A stretch of 6,577 bases of DNA from Ruminococcaceae bacterium UBA2656. GTDB lineage: Bacteria > Bacillota > Clostridia > Oscillospirales > Acutalibacteraceae. The translations under genes were made by a program, and so were the position numbers. The notes under the pieces were generated by a model. That model did not search any database, was not told where the DNA came from, and saw nothing but the letters and a program-made list of their open reading frames with translations. The stretch lies in NCBI GenBank assembly GCA_002359465.1, contig DENA01000013.1, positions 126,777 through 133,353 on the forward strand, read 5' to 3'. Position 1 is the stretch's first letter. Each line of letters opens with the position of its first letter. Below are positions 1 to 5,695 of the stretch, in pieces.

Positions 1-15
1 CGCCTTTTATTGTTG

Positions 16-285
16 TCATTTTATAATCAGATTCAGAAGCAGCAGCATGGTCACCCCCGGAATACCGGCGGCACCGGAAATTCCTATGGTGAGCGGACTG
101 AGCGGCAGACTGACCCCGGTAAAAAAACCGGTCAGATTAACCGCAGCAAGCGCGCAAAGACCCATGATGACACCGCCCGCCGCCCGCTGTACAGGTTTTT
201 TCGCTTTGACGATAACCTGAATAACGACCAGAAGCGCAAAGACCCCGCACATGGAAAGGACGAGAATCAGATTGGGCAAAATCAC
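16..285 (-). CDS. bofA: BofA-family protein (pro-sigma-K processing inhibitor family)
   Basis: Small integral membrane protein of the BofA family. In Bacillus subtilis, BofA sits in the forespore outer membrane and inhibits the intramembrane protease SpoIVFB, delaying pro-sigma-K cleavage. Visible here are a hydrophobic N-terminal segment (PNLILVLSM onward), a basic KAKKP stretch, a second hydrophobic segment ending in AAVNL, and the family-like C-terminal ISGAAGIPG followed by a hydrophobic tail. Compared from memory with B. subtilis BofA, Asn48 (in VN) and Thr64 appear kept, while Asn61 is replaced by Ser. The start is uncertain. GTG at 285 overlaps the upstream TGA stop by 4 bp and gives 89 residues. 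TTG at 279 has GGGGGT six bases upstream and gives 87 residues, the B. subtilis length. ATG at 303 has no ribosome binding site. The overlap suggests coupling to the upstream DUF2508 gene. Family assignment is fairly sure; the inhibitor role is inferred. Confidence 0.85.
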   Translation of the reverse strand: MILPNLILVLSMCGVFALLVVIQVIVKAKKPVQRAAGGVIMGLCALAAVNLTGFFTGVSLPLSPLTIGISGAAGIPGVTMLLLLNLIIK

Positions 286-554
286 ACCCCCGTTTCCTTG
301 CATTTGAAAGGAGTACAGCTGATTCCCCGCTGTTTTGCCAGCCTCAGCAAATATTTGTAACGGGAATGAAGCTCTTCACGCTGAAAAATACAGGCATCTA
401 TCAAATTTTCATCACATTCAAGCTCAAACCAGCAGTCGTTGCAAGCGATCAGACGGCAAACTTCTTTTATTTCTTCGATTATTTTATTTTTATCTTCGTT
501 TTCCTGAACGGCTGCGCAATCTGTGCGCTGTACCAGTTTTAAAACAGATTCCAT
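282..554 (-). CDS. yaaL: DUF2508 (YaaL-like) protein of unknown function
   Basis: A 90-residue soluble, charged, probably helical protein with no signal peptide or membrane segment. The C-terminal half, ELECDENLIDACIFQREELH and then SRYKYLLRLAKQRG, matches the pattern I know for DUF2508: an acidic residue, LID, a helix, then RYxYLLxxAK. In B. subtilis the family member YaaL lies between recR and bofA; the same yaaL-bofA order here supports the call. No molecular function is established that I know of. The ATG at 554 has GGAG at 564-567 with an 8-base spacer, and the start codon itself lies in an inverted repeat. Four cysteines (C13, C33, C38, C41) fall in the N-terminal half and two more (C80, C84) near the C terminus; whether they bind anything is unknown. 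The gene has its own promoter and overlaps the next gene by 4 bp. Confidence 0.8.
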   Translation of the reverse strand: MESVLKLVQRTDCAAVQENEDKNKIIEEIKEVCRLIACNDCWFELECDENLIDACIFQREELHSRYKYLLRLAKQRGISCTPFKCKETGV

Positions 555-594
555 ACTAACAGCTCCGCCTTTCGGTTAATATTATGTTAGTATG
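552..594 (-). promoter_or_regulatory. 10-bp inverted repeat taking in the yaaL start codon
   Basis: CATACTAACA at 552-561 and TGTTAGTATG at 585-594 are perfect inverted copies separated by 23 bases. In the mRNA the 3' arm includes the AUG start codon of the DUF2508 gene, and the GGAG ribosome binding site (564-567) lies in the loop. If the stem forms, initiation would be hindered; alternatively the DNA palindrome could be an operator just downstream of the transcription start. The repeat is seen directly; a regulatory role is inferred. Confidence 0.55.
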
Positions 595-613
595 ATGGTC
601 AAATATGCCAAAA

Positions 614-642
614 ATTATACCAATCTTTCAATATTTTGCCAA
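614..642 (-). promoter_or_regulatory. sigma-A-type promoter for yaaL-bofA
   Basis: On the minus strand a -35 box TTGGCA (637-642, five of six to consensus) is followed by a 17-bp spacer and a perfect -10 box TATAAT (614-619). Transcription would start near 607, giving a leader of about 53 nt before the ATG at 554. It lies in the 120-bp gap after rnr, so yaaL-bofA can be expressed independently of rnr. Confidence 0.8.
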
Positions 643-674
643 TGACCGGGGCTTTTTTATGGAAATAAACGCAT

Positions 675-2798
675 TTAAAGTTCTGTATTCACGGAAGTGT
701 CCGGAATAAAGTCGATTCTGCCGCTGGCGACATCCGCGGCGACTACTTGAATAGCAAGCGTCTGTCCGATGGTAAGCTTATCGCCGGTATTTTCGTCAAC
801 CTGCGTTATGACGCCGTCAAAACGATATTTTGCTCCTTCAAAGCTGTCAGCCGGCACAAAGCCCTCTACGGAATTCGGCAGTTCAACAAAAACGCCGCGC
901 TGCGTAACGCCGCTGATGATTCCGGTATAGGATTCGCCGATATGCTGGGTCATATACTCCGCCATATAGCAGTCCTCCGCACTACGTTCGGCCTGCATGG
1001 CGCGGATTTCCGCCGCGGAAGAATCAGACGCCGCGGCGTTCGCAAACGCCAGATAGCGTCTGTTCAGCTCTTCTTTATCCTTCGTTTCAAGCATGGCGGA
1101 AAGGATTCTGTGGATCGCCGTGTCCGGATAACGCCTGATCGGAGAAGTGAAATGGCAGTAATCCGCAAGCGCAAGGCCGAAATGCCCGATTGGGCTTGTG
1201 TCGTAGCGCGCTTTCGCCATCGTCCTCAAAAGCTGATGAGAGATCACCTTCTGCGCCGGCGTTCCGTTCGCCTGGTTCATGATATCGGCAAAATCGGCGG
1301 TGGTAACGTCCCCCTCATGTTTCAGGCTGCGCGGGTTCAGGCCGAGCGCGCCCACAAGCTGTATCAGATTATTCACACGCTCAGGGTTTGGCTGTTCATG
1401 CACACGGTAAACAAACGGTATGGCATTCGCCTTTGCAAGCTTGGCGGCAGCCTGATTGGCCGTAATCATCAGCTGCTCGATCATTTGCTCGGAAATTCCG
1501 GTGTGCCGGGGTTCCACGTTGATACACACGCCTTCTTCATTCAAGGTAAACTTGGATTCGGTGCTGTCCAAATCTACCGTGCCCTTCTGTACGGAACGCG
1601 TCTTTAACACATCGGCGAGTTCTTTCGCCGCATTCAGGGAACGGATAACCGGCGCGTATTTTTTCTTTAATTCGGCATCGGCTGTCTTTTCAAAAAGCTG
1701 ATTGACTTCCGAATATACACCGCGCACCTTGGAACGGATCACGCTCTTTTTAAACTGATAGGAAAGAATTTCACCGTGCTTGTCCAGTTCAACAACGGCT
1801 GAAAAAGTAAGCTTGTCCTCCCCTGCATTCAGCGAGCAGACCCCGTTGGAAAGCTCTTTTGGGAGCATGGGGATGACGCGGTCGGCAAAATAGACGGAGG
1901 TTCCGCGCTCCATTGCCTCCGCGTCGATGGCGCTGCCCTCCCTGATATAGTGGCTGACATCCGCAATGTGAACGCCGAGCTTGTACCCCGCTTTGGTTCT
2001 GCTGACGGAAATGGCATCGTCCAGATCCTTTGCGTCTGCGCCGTCAATCGTGCAGATACTTGTCTCTCGCAGGTCAAGCCGTCCTTTCAAGTCCTGCTCC
2101 GTGATCGGCCGAGAGGCAATCGTCTTCGCCTCCGCAAGGACTTCATCCGGGAATCTGGTTTTTATCCCATTTTGGTCAATAATGGCATCCGCGCATATTT
2201 TCGCACTGCTCGACTTCCCGTAAACCTTGACAATCCGCGCCGAAAGCATGGAGGTACGCGGTGTACGGAAAATTTCCGCCTGAATTTTATCCCCGTCCCT
2301 CACGTTTTTTGCGGAGTCTTTTTCTACCGGAATATGGTAACGGATCGCGTCGTCCGGAATCATTTCGCACAGTCCCCTGCCCCGGCTGAGCGTACCGGTA
2401 ATTGTGCGGCTGCTCTTTTCTGAAATTTCGTCCACATAGGCGCTTGGCCCTTTGGGACTCTGCTTTACATGATCCAGTAAAACCGTGTCGCCGATAAAGG
2501 CTTTTTTCAGGTTGTCGGCGTGAATAAACATGTCCTCGCCGCCGTCCGACGGACGTGCAAAAGCAAACCCCTTTGAAAGCGATACAATTTTCGCCTTCAC
2601 GGTTTTCTTTTCCTCCGAAAGACGGACGCGGTGTTTTTTATTAACGTCGACGGCGCCTGCGTCCCGCAGCTGGTTAAGCGCCTGATAAAAGCTTTTGGTG
2701 TCCTTCACCTTCAGCTTTTTTATCAGCCCGCGGGAAGTGATGCTCTGCGGGTAGTGCTGCATATACTTTATAATTTTACTCTTTAATTCTTCTAACAT
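675..2798 (-). CDS. rnr: Ribonuclease R (3'-5' exoribonuclease)
   Basis: Processive hydrolytic 3'-5' exoribonuclease that degrades structured RNA in the cytoplasm and acts in RNA quality control. The 707 residues show the standard order: an N-terminal winged-helix region (about 1-60), a first cold-shock domain (about 65-110, with SKGFAFARPSDGGEDMFIHA), a second OB-fold (about 132-192), the RNB catalytic domain (about 238-570) and a C-terminal S1 domain (about 622-698). The four metal-binding aspartates are D252, D258, D260 and D261 in TIDGADAKDLDDAI, spaced exactly as D201, D207, D209 and D210 of E. coli RNase II. The RNase II signature HFTSPIRRYPD is at 549-559. The protein stops just after S1, without the long lysine-rich tail of E. 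coli RNase R. The ATG at 2798 is chosen because TTGGAGG lies four bases upstream; a TTG at 2876 would add 26 residues running through a hairpin. secG is upstream; smpB, often next in Bacillota, is not. Confidence 0.97.
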   Translation of the reverse strand: MLEELKSKIIKYMQHYPQSITSRGLIKKLKVKDTKSFYQALNQLRDAGAVDVNKKHRVRLSEEKKTVKAKIVSLSKGFAFARPSDGGEDMFIHADNLKKAFIGDTVLLDHVKQSPKGPSAYVDEISEKSSRTITGTLSRGRGLCEMIPDDAIRYHIPVEKDSAKNVRDGDKIQAEIFRTPRTSMLSARIVKVYGKSSSAKICADAIIDQNGIKTRFPDEVLAEAKTIASRPITEQDLKGRLDLRETSICTIDGADAKDLDDAISVSRTKAGYKLGVHIADVSHYIREGSAIDAEAMERGTSVYFADRVIPMLPKELSNGVCSLNAGEDKLTFSAVVELDKHGEILSYQFKKSVIRSKVRGVYSEVNQLFEKTADAELKKKYAPVIRSLNAAKELADVLKTRSVQKGTVDLDSTESKFTLNEEGVCINVEPRHTGISEQMIEQLMITANQAAAKLAKANAIPFVYRVHEQPNPERVNNLIQLVGALGLNPRSLKHEGDVTTADFADIMNQANGTPAQKVISHQLLRTMAKARYDTSPIGHFGLALADYCHFTSPIRRYPDTAIHRILSAMLETKDKEELNRRYLAFANAAASDSSAAEIRAMQAERSAEDCYMAEYMTQHIGESYTGIISGVTQRGVFVELPNSVEGFVPADSFEGAKYRFDGVITQVDENTGDKLTIGQTLAIQVVAADVASGRIDFIPDTSVNTEL

Positions 2799-2802
2799 GG
2801 TT

Positions 2803-2809
2803 CCTCCAA
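2803..2809 (-). promoter_or_regulatory. Ribosome binding site deciding the rnr start
   Basis: TTGGAGG on the minus strand, four bases before the ATG at 2798. This near-perfect site fixes the start of rnr at 2798 rather than at the in-frame TTG at 2876, which has no comparable site. Confidence 0.85.
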
Positions 2810-2819
2810 TAAATTTTTC

Positions 2820-2860
2820 GTTTACTGTATCCCCCGCCTGCGGCGCAGGAGACAGTAAAC
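2820..2860 (-). promoter_or_regulatory. Compound hairpin in the rnr leader
   Basis: GTTTACTGT (2820-2828) and ACAGTAAAC (2852-2860) form a perfect 9-bp outer stem. CCTGC (2837-2841) and GCAGG (2845-2849) form an inner stem with a 3-base loop. The element ends 21 bases before the rnr ATG and 10 bases before its ribosome binding site. No T-run follows on either strand, so it is not an intrinsic terminator. It may be an mRNA-stability, protein-binding or temperature-responsive element; the structure is seen, the role is inferred. Confidence 0.5.
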
Positions 2861-2914
2861 CTGATATTCCGCTCAAATTTACAAGCCGTTGTAGTCCGTG
2901 CTGTCACTCCGGTT

Positions 2915-2947
2915 AAAAAAAGCCCCGCTTTGACAAGCGGGGCTTTT
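2915..2947 (-). terminator. Intrinsic terminator of secG
   Basis: AGCCCCGCTT (2921-2930) pairs with AAGCGGGGCT (2935-2944) around a TGAC loop, a GC-rich 10-bp stem. Read on the minus strand it is followed by a run of seven T (complement of 2915-2921), ideally placed 11 bases after the secG stop. Four T on the other side give it weak capacity on the plus strand too. rnr must therefore rely on read-through or on a promoter between 2861 and 2914, where I see no convincing one. Confidence 0.92.
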
Positions 2948-2957
2948 ATCATTCAAG

Positions 2958-3206
2958 TTACTTCACAAAGAACATGTAAGCGTTAATACCGATTACAAGT
3001 ACAAAAAAGCCGATTGCAATAACTTTTGTCCACCGGGCAAGGAATGAATCTACCGAGCGGGCCTTATTCTTGGAAAGAAAGGTGTCTGCACCGCCTGTAA
3101 TTGCCCCAAGTTCCTGCTGATGGCCTTCCTGCAAAAGAACAATAACCGTTATAGCAACTGAAAATATTAATAAAACAATACCAAATATGATTTCAACAGC
3201 TGACAT
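2958..3206 (-). CDS. secG: Preprotein translocase subunit SecG
   Basis: Small, non-essential helper of the SecYEG channel that stimulates SecA-driven protein export across the cytoplasmic membrane. The 82 residues give two membrane segments (about 5-24 and 61-80) joined by the typical SecG loop: LLQEGHQQELGAITGGADTF, then LSKNKARSVDSFLARWTK. Length and layout match SecG from Bacillota. The ATG at 3206 follows GGAGGTG (3211-3217) with a 4-base spacer. It has a promoter directly upstream with a perfect TATAAT and is closed by a strong terminator, so it is probably a monocistronic unit. secG preceding rnr is a common order in Bacillota. Confidence 0.96.
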   Translation of the reverse strand: MSAVEIIFGIVLLIFSVAITVIVLLQEGHQQELGAITGGADTFLSKNKARSVDSFLARWTKVIAIGFFVLVIGINAYMFFVK

Positions 3207-3228
3207 AGCGCACCTCCGAAAATACTCA

Positions 3229-3257
3229 TTAACAACTTAATTATACTAACACATAAT
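3229..3257 (+). promoter_or_regulatory. Plus-strand sigma-A-type promoter, divergent from secG
   Basis: TTAACA (3229-3234, five of six to the -35 consensus), a 17-bp spacer (3235-3251) and CATAAT (3252-3257, five of six to the -10 consensus). The predicted start is near 3264. No protein gene lies downstream on this strand, but a strong plus-strand terminator does, which is why a small RNA is proposed. The spacer contains the -10 box of the secG promoter on the other strand. Confidence 0.6.
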
Positions 3258-3271
3258 GTGCGCTTTTGCAA
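3240..3271 (-). promoter_or_regulatory. secG promoter
   Basis: A perfect TATAAT on the minus strand at 3240-3245 puts the secG transcript start near 3233, giving a leader of about 27 nt. The -35 region is weak: TTGCAA (3266-3271) lies 20 bp away, longer than ideal, and the hexamer at 17 bp (CAAAAG) is a poor match. It overlaps the divergent plus-strand promoter. Confidence 0.6.
3250..3260. repeat. 11-bp palindrome between the divergent promoters
   Basis: CACATAATGTG is a perfect palindrome around a central A. It contains the plus-strand -10 box CATAAT and lies upstream of the secG -10 box. It is a candidate operator, but short enough that chance remains possible. Confidence 0.35.
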
Positions 3272-3415
3272 GCATATTTTATGTGCATTCGTAAGTTTTA
3301 TGCATATAGAAAGACCAAAAGGGCAATCTAACAAAGGACTTGTCAAAGCGTCTGCGTTTGCCGCTTTGACCTGACCCGCCGCTGAACTGCTATTGGCTTT
3401 TCAGCGGCGTTTTTT
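3264..3415 (+). ncRNA. Predicted small RNA of about 150 nt, family not recognised
   Basis: A plus-strand promoter and a strong plus-strand terminator bracket this 207-bp gap, where every annotated gene runs the other way. The RNA would hold three hairpins. Stem 1: 3277-3288 with 3300-3311, 12 bp including two G-U pairs, 11-nt loop. Stem 2: GTCAAAGCG (3342-3350) with CGCTTTGAC (3362-3370), perfect 9 bp, 11-nt loop. Stem 3: the 10-bp terminator. An A/G-rich single-stranded stretch (3312-3341) separates stems 1 and 2; its GCAA (3323-3326) could pair with UUGC (3358-3361) in the loop of stem 2. The last bases are antisense to the parC stop codon. It does not look like tRNA, tmRNA or SRP RNA, and I cannot make a 6S-type closing stem. 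A 24-codon reading frame (3300-3374) lacks a ribosome binding site. Existence is inferred from sequence signals only; function is unknown. Confidence 0.5.
3377..3415 (+). terminator. Intrinsic terminator on the plus strand
   Basis: CGCCGCTGAA (3377-3386) pairs perfectly with TTCAGCGGCG (3400-3409) around a 13-base loop, followed by six T (3410-3415). The T-run is on the plus strand and overlaps the parC stop codon (3414-3416). On the minus strand the stem is followed by GGTCAGG, so it is not a standard terminator for parC, although it could protect the 3' end of the parC mRNA. Confidence 0.75.
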
Positions 3416-5642
3416 ATAATTTCAGCTGCTCGCCCTCCGTCTCTTCCGCGGCGGGCATAGAGCCGGAAGCAGGAATGTTTTTACGATAGCGGTTCGGGTT
3501 GACAAGCATCCCCTCGCTGTACTGCTCCGCCTTTAAAAGACGGCTGCCCTTGCGCAGCGTCATGGCAGCGACCCCCTGTGTGCTGCGCGTGGACTTGCTG
3601 GGAATCGCGTCGGTATGCACCAGAAGCATCCGACCCTGAAGCGAAGTCAGTATAAATTCGCAGTCTTCTTTTACATACGCAATCCGCACCGCGGGCGATT
3701 TATCACAATAAGCACCCAGAAGCTTGCGGCGGTTTGTTTTTGTGGCATAGGCGGACATGTCCACCTTAGCCGCTTTCCCGTTTTCAAAAAAGAACAGCAT
3801 ATAGCCATCATAGTCATGGGTGAGCACCATGTAAACCGCGTTTTCACCCTCGTCCATTCCCAGCTTTGCCGGGATATAATCGCCCAGTACGCTGGCCTTG
3901 GTATCACTGAAATCATTTGCTTTGGCTTTATACACCTGGCATTTGTCGGTGAAAAACAGCAGGTCGGCGGAATTGGTATCCTCAATATGCTGGATGACCA
4001 CATCGTCCTCTTTCAGCTTCTGCTCGCCGCTCATGCGCAGGGATAGCGGGGTAATTTTCTTAAAATAGCCCTCTTTTGTAAAGAAGAAGTTCACAGGATA
4101 ATCCGCCACCTCTTCCTCGCCGGAATATTCTTCAATCTCGTTTTGATAGATCATCATGGTCTTTCTGGGCTGGCCATATTTTTTGGCAACGGCGTTCAGC
4201 TCCGATATGATGATATTTTTTACCTTGGATTTGCTTTCAAGAATGGACTGCAGCTCTGCAATTTCCTTTTCGAGCTGGTCAATTTCCTCCGTACGCTTTA
4301 AAATATATTCCCGGTTCAGATGGCGCAGCTTGATTTCCGCAACGAATTCAGCCTGCGTTTCATCGATTCCAAAGCCGATCATCAGGTTCGGCACGACCTC
4401 GGTTTCCTCTTCCGTACGGCGGACAATGGCGACCGCCTTGTCAATATCCAGCAGAATCGCCTGAAGGCCCTTGAGCAGATGCAGCTTGTCCTTCTTTTTC
4501 GCCAGATCGTAGAAGGTGCGGCGACGGACACATTCCACGCGGAACGCCGTCCATTCCTCCAGCAGCTCGCGCACACCCATTACCTTCGGCACGCCCCCGA
4601 CAAGGACGTTGAAATTGCAGGAAAAGCTGTCCTCCATAGGTGTAAGCTTAAACAGGCGCTGCATCAGCTTATCGGGTTCCACGCCGCGTTTCAAATCGAC
4701 GGTTATTTTCAAGCCGTCCAGTCCGGTCTCATCTCGTATGTCGGAAATATCCTTTACTTTCCCCTGTTTGACAAGATCGACGACCTTCTCGACAATGGCT
4801 TCCACCGTTGTCGTGGGGGGGATTTGTGTAACGTCGATACAGTTCGCGCTTTTATCGTAAGTATAGCGGGAACGCACACGCACGCTGCCGCGCCCGGTGC
4901 GGTAGATTTCTTCAATGACGTTCCGGTCGTAGATCAGCTGGCCGCCGCCCGGAAAATCGGGAGCCAGCAGCGTAGAGGCAACCTCATGCTCCGGGTCGCG
5001 CATCAGGGCGATCGCGGTCTGACATACCTCGCTCAGGTTAAACGGACAGATGGAGCTTGCCATGCCGACCGCGATACCCGTGTTCGCATTGACCAGCACG
5101 GACGGAAAAGTAGCCGGAAACAGTGTCGGTTCCTTCAGCGTATTGTCGTAGTTGTCCACAAAATCAACGGTATCCTTATCGATATCGCGGAAAAGCTCCT
5201 GACAGATATCGTCCAGACGGGCTTCGGTATAACGGGAGGCCGCCCAGGCCATGTCGCGGGAATAGAACTTTCCAAAGTTGCCCTTGGAATCCACATAAGG
5301 ATGAAGAAGGGCTTCGTAGCCGCGGCTCAGGCGCACCATCGTATCGTAAATGGCGGCGTCGCTGTGCGGATTTAGTTTCATGGTTTGTCCGACGATGTTC
5401 GCGCTTTTTGTACGCGCGGAACCGAGGAGCCCCATTTTGTACATGGTATATAAAAGCTTGCGGTGGGACGGTTTAAAGCCGTCAATCTCGGGAATGGCCC
5501 GGGACATAATCACGCTCATGGCGTAAGGCATATAGTTTTTTTCGAGCGTGTCGGTAATCCGCTGTTCCACAACCGCGCCCGCGCCTTCGATGACGCCATG
5601 CCCGCGCGGCACACCCGCCTGCTCCGTTCTTTTTTTAGGCAT
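3414..5642 (-). CDS. parC: Type IIA topoisomerase A subunit (ParC/GyrA-like)
   Basis: DNA-cleaving subunit of an ATP-dependent type IIA topoisomerase (topoisomerase IV or gyrase type), working as A2B2 with the adjacent B subunit. In 742 residues I see the winged-helix cleavage domain with R48, K57 and H60 of SRAIPEIDGFKPSHRK, the active-site tyrosine Y138 in AASRYTEARL, the IAVGMASSICPFN element (190-202), a long charged coiled coil (about 430-490), and a C-terminal domain with pinwheel-type repeats (YFKKITPL, QVYKAKA, KAAKVDM, RMLLVHT). No clear GyrA box is visible, which leans toward a topoisomerase IV-type enzyme, but the gyrase/topo IV split cannot be settled here. The position of E. coli GyrA Ser83 is Ala96 (SDAAIYDT), while Asp87 is kept as D100. 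Two extra residues lie between GNFG and the active-site RYTE. The ATG at 5642 has AGGTG nine bases upstream. Confidence 0.92.
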   Translation of the reverse strand: MPKKRTEQAGVPRGHGVIEGAGAVVEQRITDTLEKNYMPYAMSVIMSRAIPEIDGFKPSHRKLLYTMYKMGLLGSARTKSANIVGQTMKLNPHSDAAIYDTMVRLSRGYEALLHPYVDSKGNFGKFYSRDMAWAASRYTEARLDDICQELFRDIDKDTVDFVDNYDNTLKEPTLFPATFPSVLVNANTGIAVGMASSICPFNLSEVCQTAIALMRDPEHEVASTLLAPDFPGGGQLIYDRNVIEEIYRTGRGSVRVRSRYTYDKSANCIDVTQIPPTTTVEAIVEKVVDLVKQGKVKDISDIRDETGLDGLKITVDLKRGVEPDKLMQRLFKLTPMEDSFSCNFNVLVGGVPKVMGVRELLEEWTAFRVECVRRRTFYDLAKKKDKLHLLKGLQAILLDIDKAVAIVRRTEEETEVVPNLMIGFGIDETQAEFVAEIKLRHLNREYILKRTEEIDQLEKEIAELQSILESKSKVKNIIISELNAVAKKYGQPRKTMMIYQNEIEEYSGEEEVADYPVNFFFTKEGYFKKITPLSLRMSGEQKLKEDDVVIQHIEDTNSADLLFFTDKCQVYKAKANDFSDTKASVLGDYIPAKLGMDEGENAVYMVLTHDYDGYMLFFFENGKAAKVDMSAYATKTNRRKLLGAYCDKSPAVRIAYVKEDCEFILTSLQGRMLLVHTDAIPSKSTRSTQGVAAMTLRKGSRLLKAEQYSEGMLVNPNRYRKNIPASGSMPAAEETEGEQLKL

Positions 5643-5695
5643 TCTGATTTACACCTACATTCATTGAATTATTTCAGTATTCATTTTTCCGGCGG

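Noticed and set aside
10..360. Plus-strand open frame of 116 codons opposite bofA/yaaL
   Set aside because: Low-complexity, charged product with no domain; the minus-strand genes explain the region better.
597..613. Possible CtsR-type operator (GGTCAAA then GCCAAAA)
   Set aside because: Only the first heptad fits; the second is a poor match and neither yaaL nor bofA is a typical heat-shock target.
638..657. GGGGC followed by six T on the plus strand near the rnr 3' end
   Set aside because: Only a 3-bp stem can be drawn (GCC with GGC), too weak for an intrinsic terminator, and it points the wrong way for rnr.
747..1607. Plus-strand open frame of 286 codons opposite rnr
   Set aside because: Antisense to the RNase R catalytic and S1 domains, arginine-rich composition and no family resemblance.
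2799..2876. A 26-residue N-terminal extension of RNase R from TTG 2876
   Set aside because: No good ribosome binding site, it reads through a hairpin, and the ATG at 2798 has GGAGG at ideal spacing and begins where the family begins.
3342..3370. Perfect 9-bp hairpin considered as the parC terminator
   Set aside because: Read on the minus strand the tail is AAGTCCTTTGTT with no proper T-run; better explained as part of the plus-strand RNA, though a role in the parC 3' end is not excluded.
4320..5375. Plus-strand open frame of 351 codons opposite parC
   Set aside because: It lies wholly antisense to a well-conserved topoisomerase gene, has no recognisable domain, and is rich in His/Arg as expected from the reverse reading of a GC-biased gene.
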